Shown one piece after another: positions 61,689 to 64,000 of a stretch of DNA of 64,000 nucleotides; the stretch's first letter is position 1; the number at the start of each line of letters is the position of its first letter. The DNA is taken from the NCBI RefSeq assembly GCF_023954335.1, contig NZ_JAMLIE010000002.1:434001-498000 (forward strand), read 5' to 3'. Source of the DNA: Aquamicrobium sp. GTDB taxonomy: Bacteria; Pseudomonadota; Alphaproteobacteria; Rhizobiales; Rhizobiaceae. Made by a program: the position numbers and the translations under genes. The notes under the pieces are model-generated. The model saw only the letters and a list, made by a program, of their open reading frames with translations. It was not told the DNA's origin and did no database searches.

Positions 61689-62522
61689 ATGAACGCACCC
61701 GCCAGCCATATCGAGCCAGCCACGACGAACCCCGCGACCGCGCCGGCAACGGTGATCGCGGCATCGAAGCTCGGCCTTACCTTCGAGACCAATGACGGGC
61801 CGGTCCACGCGCTGTCCGACGTCGACCTCGCCATCGACAAGGGCGAGTTCGTCTCCTTCATCGGCCCGTCGGGCTGCGGCAAGACGACGTTCCTGCGGGT
61901 CATCGCCGACCTCGAGCAGCCGACTGAAGGGTCGATCCTCGTCAACGGCATGACGCCGCGGGCGGCGCGCGAGGCGCGCTCCTACGGCTACGTGTTCCAG
62001 GCGGCGGGCCTGTTCCCGTGGCGCACCATCGAGCGCAACGTGGCGCTGCCGCTGGAGATCATGGGCTATCCCAGGGCCGAGGTCAGGGAGCGGATCGCCC
62101 GCACGCTGTCGCTGGTCAACCTCTCCGGCTTCGAGAAGAAGTTCCCGTGGCAGCTTTCCGGCGGCATGCAGCAGCGCGCCTCGATCGCCCGCGCGCTCGC
62201 CTTCGATGCAGACCTTTTGCTGATGGACGAGCCGTTCGGCGCGCTCGACGAGATCGTGCGCGATCATCTGAACGAGCAGCTTCTGGAGCTGTGGGCACGG
62301 ACGAAGAAGACGATCTGCTTCGTCACCCACTCGATCCCCGAGGCGGTGTATCTGTCGACCAAGATCGTTGTCATGTCGCCGCGCCCCGGCAGGGTGACGG
62401 ACGTGATCCACTCGACCCTGCCGAAGGAGCGGCCGCTCGACATCCGCGAGTCGCCCGAATTCCTCGAGATCGCCGCGCGGGTGCGCGCGGGCCTGCGCGC
62501 GGGGCACAGCTATGACGAGTAG
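61689..62522 (+). CDS. ABC transporter ATP-binding protein (SsuB/TauB/ThiZ-like)
   Basis: 277 residues from the ATG at 61689, 10 bases after the dihydropyrimidinase stop. Walker A is GPSGCGKTTFLR, the Q-loop VFQAAGLFPWRT, the signature LSGGMQQRASIARALA and Walker B LLLMDEPFGALDE. This subclass serves NMT1/SsuA-type binding proteins for nitrate, taurine, alkanesulfonate, or pyrimidine precursors. Position in this operon suggests pyrimidine or dihydropyrimidine uptake. A RIME-like repeat separates it from the permease gene. Confidence 0.92.
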   Translation: MNAPASHIEPATTNPATAPATVIAASKLGLTFETNDGPVHALSDVDLAIDKGEFVSFIGPSGCGKTTFLRVIADLEQPTEGSILVNGMTPRAAREARSYGYVFQAAGLFPWRTIERNVALPLEIMGYPRAEVRERIARTLSLVNLSGFEKKFPWQLSGGMQQRASIARALAFDADLLLMDEPFGALDEIVRDHLNEQLLELWARTKKTICFVTHSIPEAVYLSTKIVVMSPRPGRVTDVIHSTLPKERPLDIRESPEFLEIAARVRAGLRAGHSYDE

Positions 62523-62529
62523 AGGCCTG

Positions 62530-62662
62530 CGCCGCCCCTCATCCGCCCTTCGGGCACCTTCTCCCCGTGAACGGGGAGAAGGGGAAGCGGCGAGGTTGCG
62601 GCCAGTCCTCCTCTCCCCGTTCACGGGGAGAGGATGCCGGCAGGCAGGTGAGGGGCAGCGCC
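62530..62662. repeat. RIME-like mosaic repeat, copy 10 (two-palindrome form)
   Basis: GCGCCGCCCCTCATCCGCCC, the CTTCTCCCCGTGAACGGGGA hairpin, CCTCTCCCCGTTCACGGGGA, then GGATGCCGGCAGGCAGGTGA and GGGGC. It fills nearly the entire 159-base gap between the ATPase and permease genes of one operon. Confidence 0.88.
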
Positions 62663-62681
62663 TGGCCCGCAGGTACGCGCC

Positions 62682-63605
62682 ATGAGCGCGCTTGCCGCAC
62701 AGGAACCCGCGGCGCGGCCCGGTCTCGTCTCGCGGCTCGCCGCCGGCAACGCGCTGCCGGTGGCGATCGTCGTCGCCGCGATCGTCGCGCTGTGGTACGG
62801 CTTTGCCGTCTGGCTCAACATGCCGTGGCAGCTTGGCGTCTACGAGCGGGCGGGGCAGGCGTGGATGTTCGCCGATCTCGTGCGCGACACGCTGGCGCAG
62901 GAGCGGCCGGTGCTGCCGAGCCCGCATCAGGTGTTCGCCGAGATGTGGCGCACGACGGTCGAGGTCGCGCCGACCTCGCGGCGCAGCCTCCTCTACCATG
63001 CGTGGATCACGCTGTCGTCGACGCTGCTCGGCTTCGTGCTCGGCACCTTGCTCGGCATCGTGCTCGCCGTGTTCATCGTCCACAACCGGGCGATGGACAA
63101 GTCGGTGATGCCGTGGGTGGTGGCGAGCCAGACCATCCCCATCCTTGCCATCGCGCCGATGATCATCGTGGTGCTCAACGCGGTCGGCCTGACCGGGCTG
63201 CTGCCCAAGGCGCTGATCTCGACCTATCTCTCGTTCTTCCCGGTCGTCGTCGGCATGGTCAAGGGGCTGCGCAGCCCCGAGGTGATCCAGCTCGACCTGA
63301 TGCGCACCTACAATGCCAGCGCCGTCCAGACCTTCTGGAAGCTGCGCTGGCCGAGCGCGATGCCCTATCTGTTCACCTCGCTCAAGGTAGCGGTGGCGAT
63401 CAGCCTCGTCGGCGCCATCGTCGGCGAATTGCCGACCGGCGCGGTGGCTGGCCTTGGCGCGCGCCTGCTCGCCGGCTCCTATTACGGCCAGACGGTGCAG
63501 ATCTGGTCGGCGCTGTTCATGGCCGCGGCGCTGGCCGCCGTCCTCGTCGCCATCGTCGGCGCCGGTCACCGCATGGTGCTGAAGCGCATGGGGATGGCGC
63601 CATGA
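62682..63605 (+). CDS. ABC transporter permease, first subunit
   Basis: 307 residues with about six or seven transmembrane helices. A long N-terminal part has one helix at about 25-48 (LPVAIVVAAIVALWYGFAVWL), then a periplasmic loop to about 105. The BPD permease core is VVASQTIPILAIAPMIIVVLN, with EAA-like LMRTYNASAVQTFWKLRWPSAMPYLFTSLKVA. It is of the SsuC/TauC/ThiX class. It overlaps the next permease gene by 4 bases, so a heteromeric pore is likely. Confidence 0.91.
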   Translation: MSALAAQEPAARPGLVSRLAAGNALPVAIVVAAIVALWYGFAVWLNMPWQLGVYERAGQAWMFADLVRDTLAQERPVLPSPHQVFAEMWRTTVEVAPTSRRSLLYHAWITLSSTLLGFVLGTLLGIVLAVFIVHNRAMDKSVMPWVVASQTIPILAIAPMIIVVLNAVGLTGLLPKALISTYLSFFPVVVGMVKGLRSPEVIQLDLMRTYNASAVQTFWKLRWPSAMPYLFTSLKVAVAISLVGAIVGELPTGAVAGLGARLLAGSYYGQTVQIWSALFMAAALAAVLVAIVGAGHRMVLKRMGMAP

Positions 63606-64000
63606 CGCCGCTCATCCTCGCGCTCCTGTTCTGGGCCATCGCCTGGGCGTTCAACGAATGGCTGGTGCGGTTCGAGCCGCGTTCGTCGACCTTGCGCCGG
63701 CTGATCGGCATCGTGGTGCCGACCGTGTTCGGCATCGCGGTTCTGGCGCTTTGGGAAGGCATCGTGCGCGGCTTCCAGATCCCCTCGGTGCTCTTGCCGC
63801 CTCCGTCGATGATCTGGGCGCGCATCGTCGGCTCGGTGCCGATCCTGTGGGCCGACTTCCAGCAGACGTTCCTGAAGGCGGTGCTGATCGGCTACGTGCT
63901 CGGCTGCGGCTGCGGCTTCCTCGTCGCCATCCTGATCGACCGCTCGCCCTTCCTGCAGCGCGGGCTCTTGCCGCTCGGCAATTTCGTCTCGGCGCTGCCG
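63602..64000 (+). CDS. ABC transporter permease, second subunit (runs off the window)
   Basis: Starts at the ATG overlapping the previous stop and stays open to the last base; 133 residues are visible. It starts TPLILALLFWAIAWAFNEWL, with transmembrane helices at about 3-20 and 38-58 (LIGIVVPTVFGIAVLALWEG), then PSVLLPPPSMIWARIVGS, the usual periplasmic segment of SsuC-like permeases, and AVLIGYVLGCGCGFLVAIL. The C-terminal EAA loop and any binding-protein gene lie beyond the right edge. Confidence 0.88.
   Translation, partial: MTPLILALLFWAIAWAFNEWLVRFEPRSSTLRRLIGIVVPTVFGIAVLALWEGIVRGFQIPSVLLPPPSMIWARIVGSVPILWADFQQTFLKAVLIGYVLGCGCGFLVAILIDRSPFLQRGLLPLGNFVSALP

Noticed and set aside
57851..61951. 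A 4-kb open frame on the minus strand across the pyrimidine operon
   Set aside because: It runs antisense to well-supported aminotransferase, amidohydrolase and dihydropyrimidinase genes. Its product is Arg/Asp/His-rich with no domain, as expected from a GC-rich complement.
1620..62662. CRISPR array made of the repeated hairpin sequences
   Set aside because: Copies are kilobases apart, in different orientations and partial forms, with no regular spacers and no cas genes.
1..64000. rRNA and tRNA genes, integrase or attachment sites, replication origin
   Set aside because: None was recognised. Reading by eye can miss a tRNA, so absence is stated only as not seen.

Overview
The window is high-GC DNA with dense genes and short intergenic gaps. 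It most likely comes from a chromosome of the Hyphomicrobiales (Rhizobiales), near Mesorhizobium and other Phyllobacteriaceae. Pointers are an EipA/DUF1134 protein at the left edge, a choXWV choline transporter, a fused trpE(G) preceded by a Trp leader peptide, a NolR-like ArsR regulator, RirA-type (IRO) boxes before a heme receptor, and ten copies of a mosaic palindromic repeat resembling the rhizobial RIME elements. The species is inferred from gene content; no rRNA or tRNA gene was seen.

Layout. 1-1570: end of eipA and a membrane-anchored coiled-coil protein. 1852-5530 (minus): copper module copZ-copA followed by a TrmH-type methyltransferase, with a CueR-type promoter before copZ and a NolR-like gene behind it. 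5699-8450 (minus): SDR dehydrogenase, CaiB/AMACR-type CoA enzyme and HugZ-like protein in one operon. 8673-9158: SRPBCC protein. 9184-12358 (minus): choXWV. 12627-19794 (plus): an unusual six-gene cluster of coiled-coil protein, two unrecognised proteins, AAA+ ATPase and DUF2333-like membrane protein, interrupted by a DUF559 nuclease gene lying between two inverted repeat copies. 19916-21595: fhs. 21902-24103: heme-type TonB receptor. 24227-26582: trp leader and trpE(G). 26599-33764: CDF transporter, DUF411 protein, ALDH7, small exported protein with a Crp/Fnr regulator, gabT, MDR reductase. 33913-36176: Ppx/GppA and rlmE. 36165-42916: MFS pump, TAT-exported metallo-hydrolase, kynureninase with an aromatic aminotransferase, ferredoxin reductase. 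43326-51183 (minus): giant alpha-2-macroglobulin and pbpC.

51432-64000 is a reductive pyrimidine degradation locus: dihydropyrimidine dehydrogenase (two subunits), RutR, beta-alanine:pyruvate aminotransferase, N-carbamoyl-beta-alanine amidohydrolase, a membrane protein of unknown role, dihydropyrimidinase, and an ABC importer that runs off the right edge. RutR-like palindromes lie before both halves. Together the genes convert uracil/thymine to beta-alanine or beta-aminoisobutyrate and then to the semialdehyde, with uptake probably by the ABC system.

The points most worth following are the AAA+ gene cluster, the DUF559 gene bracketed by inverted repeat copies that also supply its translation start and the next gene's ribosome binding site, the unknown membrane protein inside the pyrimidine operon, and several well-formed operators (CueR-type, tandem IRO, TTGAC-N4-GTCAA, RutR).
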